A stretch of DNA of 64,000 nucleotides from Bosea sp. PAMC 26642 (GTDB lineage Bacteria; Pseudomonadota; Alphaproteobacteria; Rhizobiales; Beijerinckiaceae), in contig NZ_CP014301.1 of the NCBI RefSeq assembly GCF_001562255.1, forward strand, positions 2,108,001 to 2,172,000, given 5' to 3'. The translations under genes and the position numbers were made by a program. A model generated the notes under the pieces. The model was not told the DNA's origin and did no database searches. It was given only the letters and a program-made list of their open reading frames with translations. This document shows positions 40,627-50,014 of the stretch, one piece after another. Within the stretch, counting starts at the first letter, position 1. The number at the start of each line of letters is the position of its first letter.

Positions 40627-40821
40627 ATGGCCGAGATCGTCAATCTGCGCCGCGCCCGCAAGCAGCGCGCAAGGCAGGACGCCGAGGCGCAGGCGCAGCA
40701 GAACCGCCTGACATTCGGCCGCACGAAAGCCGAGCGCCGGATCACCGAGGCGACCCGCGAAAAAGCCGAGCGCGATCTCGAAGGCCATCGCCTTCCGGAC
40801 GACGACGGATCGGCCGCGTGA
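40627..40821 (+). CDS. DUF4169 small protein
   Basis: The 64-residue protein is highly charged, with Arg/Lys- and Ala-rich sequence (NLRRARKQRARQDAEAQAQQ), and matches DUF4169 in outline. No membrane segment. It is 11 bp after fumC and overlaps the ribbon-helix-helix gene by 4 bases. The family is widespread in Rhizobiales and its function is unknown. Confidence 0.8.
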   Translation: MAEIVNLRRARKQRARQDAEAQAQQNRLTFGRTKAERRITEATREKAERDLEGHRLPDDDGSAA

Positions 40822-41042
40822 GCGCGGAGCGCAAGCGCTCGCTGGCGATCGCCGGCCACCGCACCAGCGTCTCGCTCGAAGACCCGTTCTGGGACGCCCT
40901 CAAGCAGATCGCAGCCGCCGACGGACGCACCATGGCCGCCCTCGTCGCCGAGGTGGACTCACGCCGTGGCGCGACCAACCTCTCCTCCGCTTTGCGCCTG
41001 CACGTGCTGGAGCACTATCGGCGCCTGGTCGAGGATCTCTGA
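40818..41042 (+). CDS. ribbon-helix-helix domain protein
   Basis: The 74-residue protein starts at a GTG that overlaps the DUF4169 stop (GTGA). It has a predicted RHH fold (RTSVSLEDPFWDALKQIAA, residues 15-33, for the ribbon and first helix) and a C-terminal HVLEHYRRLVEDL. RHH proteins usually bind DNA as dimers. The target is unknown; a role linked to fumC is only an inference from context. Confidence 0.8.
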   Translation: MSAERKRSLAIAGHRTSVSLEDPFWDALKQIAAADGRTMAALVAEVDSRRGATNLSSALRLHVLEHYRRLVEDL

Positions 41043-41136
41043 CAAGCCGAGGCAGGAACTACCGCGCATTCAAGAACTTGCGCGGGTCGATTGAATCAAC
41101 CCCGCAGCAACTTGAATCACCCTGCGAAGATGTAGG

Positions 41137-44100
41137 TCAGTTCGGCGCCACGCTCCGCGACAGAGGTCTCGGCACCGACTGGATGTCGAGCGGTGGTGGC
41201 AGCGGCATCGCTCCGCCCGGCACAGACAGCGCCGGCCCCGGAAAATTCTGGATCGGCGCGCCGGGTAGCACGAGCGGCCCCGGCTGCGGCGGTTGGGCGG
41301 CGGCGCGCGCTGCCGCTGCTGCCCGCGCCTCGGCCTCCGCACGGCGGCGCGCCTCCTGCTCCTGCCGGGCGATCTCGGCCCGCCTCAATTCCTCGGCTCG
41401 CCTTTCCTCGGCGAGACGGCGAACCTCGTCGAGACGCCGCTGCTCCTCCATACGCTTCTCATCCCCGATGCGGCGGGCTTCTTCGGCGCGCCGCGCCTCC
41501 TCGATGCGCTTCTCTTCGGCCAGACGGCGCTCCTCTTCCGCCTTCAGGAACTCGGCCAGCTTGCGCTCGTTCTCGCGGGTTTCGCGTTCGGCCCGAAGCC
41601 GCCGCGAATTGGCGGCGCGTTCGCGCGCATCGGCCTCGAAGGCCTCGACCCGCTCGATCTCGCGCGCCAGGGCACGCGCCGCGACCGTGTTGGACAGCGC
41701 CCCGACATCGGTTTCGCGCTTCAGGCCCGATAGCGGCCCGCGCCAGGCAACGCCGATCTGCGGCGCATCGCCCGGCCACCCCTTCGGCAAGGGGCCAAGC
41801 GGCCGCAGGCCCAATTTGATATCGGCGCTCAGCGACCGCAGATCGACGATGCCGCTCGTGTCGACCCGCAGATCCGAGCGTTCGAGGGTAAGAGGCTGCA
41901 GCCGCGCAAGTCCTCCGGCAAGGGTGAAGGACAGCGAGACGTCCCCAAGCGGCCAGGCATTGCTGTCGAGCGCCTCGGTAAGCCGCTGCTGCAGGCGCGC
42001 GGCCTCGCTTTCCGAGGCATCCTCGCCGATCGCGGCGATGATCCGGCCATAGGCGGCAGGATCGAACCGCGCCAGTCGCGCGCCGGCCAGCGACAGCGTA
42101 CCCGCACCGCCGAGACCCGAAACCAGCCGGGCCGGGCTCTCGCCCGAACCACCGGCCTCGATCTGCCCCGACAGCCTGCCCGACATCGCCCCGCCGGTCA
42201 GCCCCGCGAGATCGATCCGTGTCAGGCTTGCCTTTCCGGACAATTGCGCCAGACCGCCGTCGCGGCGCATCTGCAGCCGGCCCGCCAACTGTCCGCCGCC
42301 ATAGCCGCCCGACAGATCGGAAACCGTCAGGCCGTCGGCGTCGGATTCCAGCATGAAGCCCGCATCGCGCAGCACGATCCCGTCCCAGGCGAGCAGGGTC
42401 GGCGTCGACAATCTCAGTTTGAGTTCGCCGAGGCCGGCGAAGGAGCCGAACCGGCTGCTCGACCAGATCGCACCGGCCGGCGGAGGTGCCGAACCCAGCG
42501 CCGAACCCAGCAGCGCGCGAAGATCGATCCGCTGCAGCGAAAGCGTTCCCGACACCGCACCCTCGCGCGGCAGCGTCAGCGAACCGCGCGCGCTGTCCAG
42601 GCCTAGATTGACGACGAGGCCGTCCAGACTGATCGCCTCCGGCTCGAATCGGATGCCGGCATTCGCGTCGATCACACCGTCCGGCAAGAGCCGCGCCGCC
42701 CCTTCCGGCAGAACCTGACCGGGACCTTCGGCCTGCACTGTCAGCCGCGGCAGCGGCGTCGCGTCGCCATCGAGCACGATCGACAGGCCGGGGCCCGCGA
42801 GCGAGCCGGCCAGCCGCCCCGGCGCATGGCTGATGACGATGCTGCCCGGCCCGCCCAGCATCGGCGTCGGCAGGCCGAGCACCGCGAAAGCCTGGCGGCG
42901 ATCGGCCAGATCGAAGCGCAGCGACGCGTTGCGCCAGGCCCCGGCCGCGTCGAGCCTGCCGTCGAGCGACAGGCGCCCGGCCTGCGCCGCGCCGTTCATC
43001 GTGACACCGGTTTCGCCGCTCGGAACGCGCGTCAGGCGGAACGTCCCGTCCAGCCGCGAGAGCCCCTCGCCGGCCCTGCCCAGTGCCTGCCGCGCGCCCT
43101 CTGGCAGAATCGGCCCGGCCAGAGCAGCCAGCGCATCGAAGCGCGGAGCACGGACACGGCCGGAGATCTCACCGCCTTCAGGCAGGAGCGCACCGGCCCC
43201 GTTCACCGAAACCCCCCCGAAACCGTCCACCGCCAGACGGCTCAGCCGCCAGCTGGCGCCATCCCGGCGCAGATCGAGATTGACCGAACCCGGCGGAGCA
43301 TTGCGGAAGCGCGCCCGGTTCAACGCCAGATCGAGTGCGAGATCACGCGAACCGATCAGTCCGGCGAAATGATCCGCCACCGGCAGCGAGCCGAGATCGA
43401 GCCCGTTCATCGTCAGCTTCGCCGTCAGCGCCCGGGACGAAAGGTCTCCGGCGCCTTCGATCCGGATACCGGAGGCAGCGTTGACGGAGATCCGCGTCAG
43501 GTTGAGCCGTTCCGGCGTCCAGCCGCCGGCCGCCTCGGCCTCGATCCCCCCGAGCCCGCCGATGAAATCCGCCAGCGCCGGATCGAGCCCCGCGCGCAGC
43601 AGCGCCAGCGCGACGCGGCGTGCGTCGTCGGCCTTGAGCGTGACCTTGCCGGCCAGCCCGCCAGGACCGGCGCTGCCGGTTGCGCCGACGAGCGCGCCCG
43701 CCACCCGCAGCGAGGCGGAGCTGTCGCTCAGGCCCTCCTCGTTCAGTTTGCCGCGCAGCGCGATGGCCGAGAAATCCTCGCCGCGCCAGATCATCTGGTC
43801 GAGATCGAGCCCGATATCGAAGATACCGGGCAAGCCGCGCAGGCCGCGCTCGAAGCCGCTGCGCTCGCCGAGCGCGGCGACGAGCCCGTCCGCATCGAGC
43901 CGCCGCGCCCGCAGCGACAACGAACCGGCGCCCGAGCCGGGCAGAAACTGGCCCTCGCCTTCCAGCCGCGCCGCGCCGCCCGCGATATCGACGACGAGCC
44001 CGACGAGATCGAGTTGGCGGCTGCCGCCATGGACCCGTCCCGACAGGACGAGCGCCCCGCCCGGCGACAGCGTAAAGGCCCCCTCCAGAGTAGGCGCCAC

Positions 44101-44778
44101 ACCGCCGACCGTTACGGGGAGCACGATCGCGCCATCGAAGCCAACCTGCGTATCTTCCCCGGTCACAGATCCCTTGGTGCGCAGACGCCCGTCGGCTTCC
44201 ATCGCGCCCGTCGATATCCTAAGGGACGCCCCGGCGACCTCGCCCTCGATCCGCCAGGGCCCGGCGAGGCTGACCGCGGAAATCTCGGCCGCCACGGGCG
44301 CGATCGTCACCGGCTCGCGGCCGGCTTCGCGCCAGATCAGCGCCGAGCGTCGCAGGCTGAGGCGGTCGAGACTGGTCTCGATCGGCAGGCCGGGGCCGAT
44401 CCGCACCGGCAGCCGCACCGCACCGGCCTCGTCGGCGACGAGCGAGACTGTCGCGCCTTCGACCGCCGCATCGGAGAACCGGAATTCGCCGCGCGCCAGC
44501 GCCGACAGCGCAAGCTCGGCCGTGAATCGCTCAACCGTCGCAGTGCTGGCATCCCCCGACGCACCGCCGATCCGGACATCCGACAGCATCACCCGCGGCG
44601 ACGGCAGCAGGGTCAGCCCGATGCCGCCGGCAACGCGTGTCTCGACGCCGAGCACCGTGCTGAGACGCTGCTCGATCTGCGGACGGTACATGCGCCAGTC
44701 GACGAAGCCCGGTCCGATCAGGGCCGCGAGCAGCGTCAGCACCAGCAGACCGGCCAGAACTGTCAGGCTCTCGCGCAC
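41137..44778 (-). CDS. giant AsmA-family protein with charged C-terminal tail
   Basis: The 1213-residue protein has one N-terminal membrane anchor (residues 7-25), a long AsmA-type repetitive beta-rich region with LSRLDGTFRLTRVPSGE-like and LRVDTSGIVDLRSLSADIK segments, and a C-terminal tail from about residue 1085. The tail alternates Arg/Lys with Glu (RRLAEEKRIEEARR repeats), predicting a long coiled coil. AsmA-like proteins act in envelope lipid transport or outer-membrane assembly. The charged tail is not part of the standard domain. The gene stands alone. Confidence 0.85.
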   Translation of the reverse strand: MRESLTVLAGLLVLTLLAALIGPGFVDWRMYRPQIEQRLSTVLGVETRVAGGIGLTLLPSPRVMLSDVRIGGASGDASTATVERFTAELALSALARGEFRFSDAAVEGATVSLVADEAGAVRLPVRIGPGLPIETSLDRLSLRRSALIWREAGREPVTIAPVAAEISAVSLAGPWRIEGEVAGASLRISTGAMEADGRLRTKGSVTGEDTQVGFDGAIVLPVTVGGVAPTLEGAFTLSPGGALVLSGRVHGGSRQLDLVGLVVDIAGGAARLEGEGQFLPGSGAGSLSLRARRLDADGLVAALGERSGFERGLRGLPGIFDIGLDLDQMIWRGEDFSAIALRGKLNEEGLSDSSASLRVAGALVGATGSAGPGGLAGKVTLKADDARRVALALLRAGLDPALADFIGGLGGIEAEAAGGWTPERLNLTRISVNAASGIRIEGAGDLSSRALTAKLTMNGLDLGSLPVADHFAGLIGSRDLALDLALNRARFRNAPPGSVNLDLRRDGASWRLSRLAVDGFGGVSVNGAGALLPEGGEISGRVRAPRFDALAALAGPILPEGARQALGRAGEGLSRLDGTFRLTRVPSGETGVTMNGAAQAGRLSLDGRLDAAGAWRNASLRFDLADRRQAFAVLGLPTPMLGGPGSIVISHAPGRLAGSLAGPGLSIVLDGDATPLPRLTVQAEGPGQVLPEGAARLLPDGVIDANAGIRFEPEAISLDGLVVNLGLDSARGSLTLPREGAVSGTLSLQRIDLRALLGSALGSAPPPAGAIWSSSRFGSFAGLGELKLRLSTPTLLAWDGIVLRDAGFMLESDADGLTVSDLSGGYGGGQLAGRLQMRRDGGLAQLSGKASLTRIDLAGLTGGAMSGRLSGQIEAGGSGESPARLVSGLGGAGTLSLAGARLARFDPAAYGRIIAAIGEDASESEAARLQQRLTEALDSNAWPLGDVSLSFTLAGGLARLQPLTLERSDLRVDTSGIVDLRSLSADIKLGLRPLGPLPKGWPGDAPQIGVAWRGPLSGLKRETDVGALSNTVAARALAREIERVEAFEADARERAANSRRLRAERETRENERKLAEFLKAEEERRLAEEKRIEEARRAEEARRIGDEKRMEEQRRLDEVRRLAEERRAEELRRAEIARQEQEARRRAEAEARAAAAARAAAQPPQPGPLVLPGAPIQNFPGPALSVPGGAMPLPPPLDIQSVPRPLSRSVAPN

Positions 44779-44888
44779 CGGAGGTTTCGTTTCTCAAAAA
44801 GGATCATGGCCCAGCCATTATGCCGCCAAGTCGCGGCAAGATCACGACATTCCGGCCATATGATGAATGGTGGCGGGCTGCGCAAGCG

Positions 44889-46331
44889 TCACAGGGTGAG
44901 GATTTTGCCGGGATTGAGGATGTTCTGCGGATCGAGCGAACGCTTCAGCAGGCGCATCACCGCCAGCGCAGGCGCACCATGCTCGGCCTCGAGATATTTG
45001 ATCTTCTTCTGGCCGACGCCGTGCTCGCCGGTGCAGGTTCCGCCCATGGCGAGCGCACGCTTCACAAGCCGCTCGATGAAGGCCTCGGCGCGCGCGACCT
45101 CGTCGGGGTCGGTCAGATCGACCAGCGGCTGGGTGTGAAAATTGCCGTCGCCGACATGGCCCGCGATCGGCGCGATCAGCCCGCTCGCCTCGATGTCGCG
45201 CTTGGTCTCTTCGACGCAATCGGCCAGTTGCGAGATTGGCACGCAGACGTCGGTCGCGACCGACTCCACGCCTGGCCGCAGCGCCCGCGCCGCCCAATAG
45301 GCGTCGTGCCGCGCCTGCCAGAGTTTCGAGCGATCCTCCGCCTTGGTCGCCCAGTCGAACGGCCCGCCGCCATACTCCGCCGCGATCTCGCCGAAGCGCT
45401 CCGACTGCTCCTTCACCCCCGCTTCCGTGCCGTGGAATTCGACGAACAGCATCACCGTCTCGGGCAGGCCAAGCTTGGAATGAAGGTTGACGCCGCGGAT
45501 CATCACCTCGTCGAGCAGTTCGATCCGTGCCACCGGCAGGCCCGACTGGATGGTGACGATGGTCGCGTCGCAAGCCGCCTTCACGGACGGGAACGGGCAG
45601 ATGCCGGCCGAGATCGCCTCGGGGATGCCGTGCAGCTTCAGCGTGATCTCGGTGATGATGCCGAGCGTGCCCTCCGAACCGATCAGCAGCCGCGTCAGAT
45701 CGTAGCCGGCAGAGGTCTTGCGCGCCCGCGTCGAGGTCTTGACGATTGACCCGTCGGCCATCACGGCGGTCAGGGACAGCACATTGTCCTTCATCGTGCC
45801 GTAGCGCACCGCATTGGTGCCCGAGGCCCGCGTCGCCGCCATGCCCCCGATCGAGGCGTCGGCGCCCGGGTCGATCGGGAACATCAGGCCCTGGTCGCGC
45901 AGATGCTCGTTCAGCTCCTTGCGGGTGACGCCGGCCTCGACGACGACGTCGAGATCCTCGGCGTGCACGGCCAGGATCTGTTTCATCTGGCTCATGTCGA
46001 TGCAGACGCCGCCATAGGGGGCATTCACATGGCCTTCCAGCGAAGTGCCGGTGCCGAAGGCGATTACGGGCACGCCATGACGGCCGCAAAGCGTGACGAT
46101 TTCGGAGACCTCCTGCGTGCTGTGCGGAAACACCACCGCATCCGGCGGCTGGTTCGGGATCCAGGTCAGCGTATGGCCATGCTGCTGACGGACTGCCAGG
46201 CTGGTGACCAGACGATTGCCGAAGGACGCCGCCAGCGCCCGCGTGACGGCGGCAACCGCCGCGGCGGATGGCGGCAGCGTTGCAACAGGCGCGGCGGTGT
46301 CATGGTCTGCGGCGGGAAGGCTCATTGTCAT
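44889..46331 (-). CDS. FAD-linked D-2-hydroxyacid (D-lactate-type) dehydrogenase
   Basis: The 480-residue protein has an N-terminal FAD-binding PCMH domain (VIAFGTGTSLEGHV, IDPGADASIGGMAATRASGTNA) and the C-terminal oxidase domain ending CTGEHGVGQKK, as in the glycolate oxidase GlcD/D-lactate dehydrogenase family. It probably oxidises a D-2-hydroxyacid and passes electrons to a cytochrome or quinone. Two in-frame Mets (46331 and 46325) are possible starts. The frame continues upstream antisense to the thioesterase, which I reject. Confidence 0.92.
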   Translation of the reverse strand: MTMSLPAADHDTAAPVATLPPSAAAVAAVTRALAASFGNRLVTSLAVRQQHGHTLTWIPNQPPDAVVFPHSTQEVSEIVTLCGRHGVPVIAFGTGTSLEGHVNAPYGGVCIDMSQMKQILAVHAEDLDVVVEAGVTRKELNEHLRDQGLMFPIDPGADASIGGMAATRASGTNAVRYGTMKDNVLSLTAVMADGSIVKTSTRARKTSAGYDLTRLLIGSEGTLGIITEITLKLHGIPEAISAGICPFPSVKAACDATIVTIQSGLPVARIELLDEVMIRGVNLHSKLGLPETVMLFVEFHGTEAGVKEQSERFGEIAAEYGGGPFDWATKAEDRSKLWQARHDAYWAARALRPGVESVATDVCVPISQLADCVEETKRDIEASGLIAPIAGHVGDGNFHTQPLVDLTDPDEVARAEAFIERLVKRALAMGGTCTGEHGVGQKKIKYLEAEHGAPALAVMRLLKRSLDPQNILNPGKILTL

Positions 46332-46553
46332 CGTCCGATTTTGGCGCTTAACTTGGGTTTGGTCGAATTCGCAGCGGTCCACAGGATCACGCGACCGACC
46401 TTGGCGAAGTCGGGTGTCATCATCCTGCGCCTCGTCATAGACGGCAGGCGCGTTTCGCGCACCATAGAACACGCATTCGAAAGGCGCAGCCGCTTCGGCG
46501 ACCGCGCCATCGACGGATAGGATGCCGGCCGGCGGCGGCGGCAGGAGATGGTT

Positions 46554-47120
46554 ATGACAGACGAGATCCGCGCTCCGGCGCTGTTCTTCGCACCCTTTGT
46601 CTCGTCGATGATGCGGGTCGAACCGCAATGGATCGACTATAACGGCCATCTCAACATGGCCTATTACCATGTGCTGTTCGACCGGGCGACCGACGAGGTC
46701 TTTTCGCTGGTCGGCCTCAACCAGAGCTATGTCGATACCCGCCACGCCTCCTTCTTCGCGGCCGAATGCCACATCCTCTACAAGCGCGAGCTGACCGAGA
46801 GCGATCAGGTCCGCGTCACCGCCCAACTCATCGCCTTCGACGACAAGCGGCTGCATTATTATCTGGAAATGCGCCATGCCCATGAGGGCTGGCTCGCCGC
46901 CACCAGCGAGAACCTGTCCCTGCATGTCGATATGACAACCCGGAAGGTGACGCCCTTCCCGCCCGACATCCTGGCCAACATCGCGCTGATGAAGGCAGCC
47001 CACAGCATGATGCCGCTGCCCGCCACGATCGGACGGATCATCGGGATGCCGCGCAAGACCGCGATCACGGTCGAAGCCATGACGAGCGAGCAAGAGACCG
47101 AAACCGAGACGCGGCACTGA
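46554..47120 (+). CDS. hotdog-fold thioesterase
   Basis: The 188-residue protein has a 4-hydroxybenzoyl-CoA thioesterase-type hotdog domain with WIDYNGHLNMAYYHVLFDRATD near the start, including the catalytic Asp region. AGGAG lies 6 bases before the second Met (46554), so I prefer it to the first (46548). The motif also resembles the thioesterase part of carnitine dehydrogenase-type enzymes. It is divergent from the FAD-linked dehydrogenase gene with a 222 bp interval. Confidence 0.88.
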   Translation: MTDEIRAPALFFAPFVSSMMRVEPQWIDYNGHLNMAYYHVLFDRATDEVFSLVGLNQSYVDTRHASFFAAECHILYKRELTESDQVRVTAQLIAFDDKRLHYYLEMRHAHEGWLAATSENLSLHVDMTTRKVTPFPPDILANIALMKAAHSMMPLPATIGRIIGMPRKTAITVEAMTSEQETETETRH

Positions 47121-47157
47121 CTGCGACAGCTTGTCGGCGTCAGCCGACTGACTCCGT

Positions 47158-47952
47158 TCAATCGGGATCGGGGATCTGCAGGACATGGCCGCAGGCCTTG
47201 CAATGCACGGCATCGGGCTCGTGGCGCTGCAGGGCGCAGCGCGGACACGGGAATGTCACTTTGTTCGGCCGGAAAACGGCCTGCGCCAGACGCACGAACA
47301 GTGAGATGCCGACGATCATTACCGCGATCGATGTGAGTTTGCCCGCGATACCGGGCAGGACGATGTCGCCGAACCCCGTGGTCGTCATCGTCGCGACGGT
47401 GAAATAGAAGGCGTCGACATAGCCTTCTAAGCCCGGCCGTCCGGCAAAGAAGAAGCTGTAGATGAAGCCCGTGACCACGAAGAGGAAGGTCGCGAGGTTG
47501 ATCACCGCCTTGGCGGCATCTTCCCATGCGCGAAAGCGCGTCTGCCGCAGCTGCGCCCATATCGAGCCACGCTGCGACAGCGACCAAAGCCTCAGGATTC
47601 GCAAGAAGCCGAAATTGTCCAGCCAATGCGGGGCGAGCAGCGTGGCCAGAATGAACAGGTCGAGCAGCATGGTCGGCTGGCGCAGCAGCCGCAGCACGTT
47701 CGAAGAGGCGAGCATCCGGGCCGCGATCTCGACCATCAGGATGGCTGCGATCGAATAATCGATCCACAAAAAGGCCGGACGGTCCCGGATCAGCGGAGCC
47801 GCTATGAAAAAGGCGATGATCAGAACATCGATGATGGCCGCCGCCATCTGGAAGCGCAAAGCGGCCCGTGAGCGCCCGTGATAGAGCTGCCTCAGCCGGT
47901 CGCACATGCGCCCGAACCCAGCCTGCGCGTCCGTGTCTCCGGGTTGGCTCAT
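47158..47952 (-). CDS. potassium-channel-like protein with C-terminal zinc ribbon
   Basis: The 264-residue protein has four predicted transmembrane helices before a pore loop. The selectivity-filter-like TTGFGD lies at residues 191-196 and is followed by the last membrane helix, as in the ion-channel-2/voltage-gated superfamily. After residue 230 it ends in a zinc-ribbon: Cys236, Cys239, Cys251 and Cys254 as two CxxC pairs (CPRC, CKAC). S4 has few arginines, so voltage sensitivity is doubtful. A channel with a zinc-ribbon tail is unusual. Confidence 0.85.
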   Translation of the reverse strand: MSQPGDTDAQAGFGRMCDRLRQLYHGRSRAALRFQMAAAIIDVLIIAFFIAAPLIRDRPAFLWIDYSIAAILMVEIAARMLASSNVLRLLRQPTMLLDLFILATLLAPHWLDNFGFLRILRLWSLSQRGSIWAQLRQTRFRAWEDAAKAVINLATFLFVVTGFIYSFFFAGRPGLEGYVDAFYFTVATMTTTGFGDIVLPGIAGKLTSIAVMIVGISLFVRLAQAVFRPNKVTFPCPRCALQRHEPDAVHCKACGHVLQIPDPD

Positions 47953-48030
47953 CCTACCGGCGCTAGCATGGAGCCGATCGCATCGTCGAGTCCGGCAAGC
48001 CTGACGCGTCGGATCGATGGACGCTCGCGC

Positions 48031-48696
48031 TCAGGCTACGCGGCGAAGCCGCGCCAGCGCGGCATAACCGCCATAGAGTGCGTCGGTTAGAACGGCCGCC
48101 CCCCCGGAGCGCGCGACATCGTCCAGAACGGCCGCAAGCTCGCCCCGCGGCGTGACGTGGAACAGCGCGAGCCAGCGGTTCAGCACCGCCCTGAACGGCG
48201 CTGGCAACCCCCGCTGGTCGCCGAAATCCACGATATGCAATTCACCGTCCGGAGACAGTCGGCGCATCGCCTCCTCGACCACCCCGCGCCAAGGCGGGAT
48301 CATCGACAGCGCATAGGAGATCACGATCCGGTCGAAGCCGGCCCGGCCAAACAACGCCTGCGGATCGAAACCGGTCGCATCCGCCTGAGCCAGGACGATA
48401 CGCCCCGAGAGTCCAGCCCTTGCGACCGACTGCCGCGCCGTTGCCAGCATCGCGTCCGAAACGTCGAGTCCATGACAGGCGCGGCCCGGATAGGTCTGCG
48501 CGATCTTGATCAGGTTGCGTCCCGTGCCGCAGCCGATCTCCAGGATGCTGCCGCCCCGCGGCGGCGCCAGGCCGGCGATCAGTTCGTCTCGCCCGAGAAG
48601 ATAGAACTTGCGGCTGGCATCGTAGATGTGGCGCTGATGGCGATACATCGCATCCATCAGGCCTGCAGCTTCGCCGCGAGAGGCGGCCTCGCTCAC
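48031..48696 (-). CDS. btaB: BtaB, diacylglyceryl-homoserine N-methyltransferase
   Basis: The 221-residue SAM-dependent methyltransferase has motif I ILEIGCGTGRNLIKIAQ near residues 50-66 and post-I motifs (CHGLDVSDAMLATA). BtaB trimethylates diacylglyceryl-homoserine to the betaine lipid DGTS. The assignment rests on its position immediately downstream of btaA, with an ATGA overlap, and on its size. The methyltransferase fold alone would not show this. Confidence 0.88.
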   Translation of the reverse strand: MSEAASRGEAAGLMDAMYRHQRHIYDASRKFYLLGRDELIAGLAPPRGGSILEIGCGTGRNLIKIAQTYPGRACHGLDVSDAMLATARQSVARAGLSGRIVLAQADATGFDPQALFGRAGFDRIVISYALSMIPPWRGVVEEAMRRLSPDGELHIVDFGDQRGLPAPFRAVLNRWLALFHVTPRGELAAVLDDVARSGGAAVLTDALYGGYAALARLRRVA

Positions 48697-49940
48697 GCTG
48701 TGGCCCCCAGCACATAGAGATGAAAGGCGCCATAGATCGAGGAGCGGTCGCGCGCGCCGAGTTCGCGGCTTTTCTCCGCCTCGTAGTGCCAGCGGTTCAG
48801 GATCGCGTCCGGCACGCGGCCCGGCAGCAGGCGCTCATCGGCGGCGGTGCGGAAGATCACGCGCGCGCCCGGCTTCGCGGTTCGGGTGATCTGCGTCCAC
48901 AGCGCCGTCAGATCGGCATCGTTCATCCAGTCCTGCGCATCGAGCAGCACATAGGCGTCGCAGCTCTCGGCCGGCTGCGCCGCGAGATGCGACGTGATCG
49001 CACTCTGATGATAGCCGACACGCCCCACCCGCGCCTTTACCGCCGCGAAATGCTGCGGCTGCAGATAGGGCGGCAGCGCCGCATCCGGGCTCTGCTCGTA
49101 GCCGCGCCCGAAAGCCTGCCGGGCAAAGTAGTTCGTCTTGAGATCGAAGCCGCAGGCAAGCCGCTCCAGCCGATGCCGCAGCACACCGCGAATGCCGTCG
49201 GGCCCATCCGCCGCCAAGGCCTTGTACTGCGCCGGCGGGATGCCGAGCCCGTAGAGCGAGGCGGGCTGGCGCACCAGCCAGCGCATCAGGCGACGGTCGA
49301 AGACCGGCGCGAGATGCCGGTCGAACAGCACGCGCTGCTCGGCCATGTCGCGCGCTTCGAGCATCGCGCGCGGGTCGTGCCCAAGTGCCCGGCCGAGCAG
49401 ATGCCCTGCTCCGATGAAGCGGCCAAGCAGGCCATAGCGATAGAAATTCTTCGCGAAGACGTTGATCCGGCGACGTCCGTTCAGGCCGCGCCCTTCCCAG
49501 TAGCTGCGCGAGACCGGGTCGAGATGCGGCGCGATCGCCTCGTCATAGAGCGCGACATTGGCGGGCGACTGCGCCTGCCCGAAGAAGCGCAGGAACGCGG
49601 CGTGGTCGTCCACCCGCGCCAGCGCCGCGAGCTTGAGCTTGCCCAGCGCGATATGGGCGCCGTTCAGGTCGATGGCGCTGATCCGCGCCGGATCCGCGGT
49701 CAGATATGACAGGATATTGCAGGAGCCCGACGCGATGGCGACGACATGGTCGTCGGCCTTCAGCGCGAGCGCCTCCATATCGACGACCGGATCTTCCCAG
49801 ATCTGCGGGTAGACCAGGCCCGAAAAGGCCAGCGTGAACATCCGCTCCAGCAGCCCGGCCCTGGAGAGAGGCTTGTTGCGGTGGACCGCCGAGGTCAATC
49901 CGAGCGTCGTATCCCGCCGCACCGTGCGCGCCGTCTGCAT
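48693..49940 (-). CDS. btaA: BtaA, SAM:diacylglycerol 3-amino-3-carboxypropyltransferase (DUF3419)
   Basis: BtaA transfers the 3-amino-3-carboxypropyl group from SAM to diacylglycerol, making diacylglyceryl-homoserine. Chosen as starting at the third candidate Met, it has 415 residues, the length of the R. sphaeroides enzyme. The SAM-binding segment VAIASGSCNILSYLTADP lies near residues 68-85, and YPQIWEDPVVDMEAL precedes it. GAGGGG lies 9 bases before that ATG. A candidate PHO box is upstream. Confidence 0.92.
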   Translation of the reverse strand: MQTARTVRRDTTLGLTSAVHRNKPLSRAGLLERMFTLAFSGLVYPQIWEDPVVDMEALALKADDHVVAIASGSCNILSYLTADPARISAIDLNGAHIALGKLKLAALARVDDHAAFLRFFGQAQSPANVALYDEAIAPHLDPVSRSYWEGRGLNGRRRINVFAKNFYRYGLLGRFIGAGHLLGRALGHDPRAMLEARDMAEQRVLFDRHLAPVFDRRLMRWLVRQPASLYGLGIPPAQYKALAADGPDGIRGVLRHRLERLACGFDLKTNYFARQAFGRGYEQSPDAALPPYLQPQHFAAVKARVGRVGYHQSAITSHLAAQPAESCDAYVLLDAQDWMNDADLTALWTQITRTAKPGARVIFRTAADERLLPGRVPDAILNRWHYEAEKSRELGARDRSSIYGAFHLYVLGATA

Positions 49941-49996
49941 ACTCATCAGCCCCTCGCGCGGCTCCATTGCGGTGGCGAGCCGACTAGAGGAGTCGC

Positions 49997-50014
49997 GTGA
50001 CGGTAGGGTGACGC
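49997..50014 (-). promoter_or_regulatory. candidate PHO box upstream of btaA
   Basis: On the btaA strand GCGTCAC-CCTA-CCGTCAC shows two 7 bp repeats with an 11 bp period, matching 5 and 6 of 7 positions of CTGTCAC, about 57 bp before the start codon. PhoB-dependent betaine-lipid synthesis under phosphate limitation is known in rhizobia, so a site here is expected. Confidence 0.55.

Noticed and set aside
41062..41085. 7 bp hairpin (CCGCGCA/TGCGCGG) after the ribbon-helix-helix gene as a terminator
   Set aside because: Stem is short and no T-run follows, so I could not support it.
42826..45138. 770-codon plus-strand frame over the AsmA-like gene
   Set aside because: Gln/Arg-rich shadow frame; the reverse frame has a membrane anchor and AsmA-like structure.
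46332..47213. Upstream extension of the FAD-linked dehydrogenase
   Set aside because: It would run antisense through the thioesterase gene, which has its own good domain and ribosome site.
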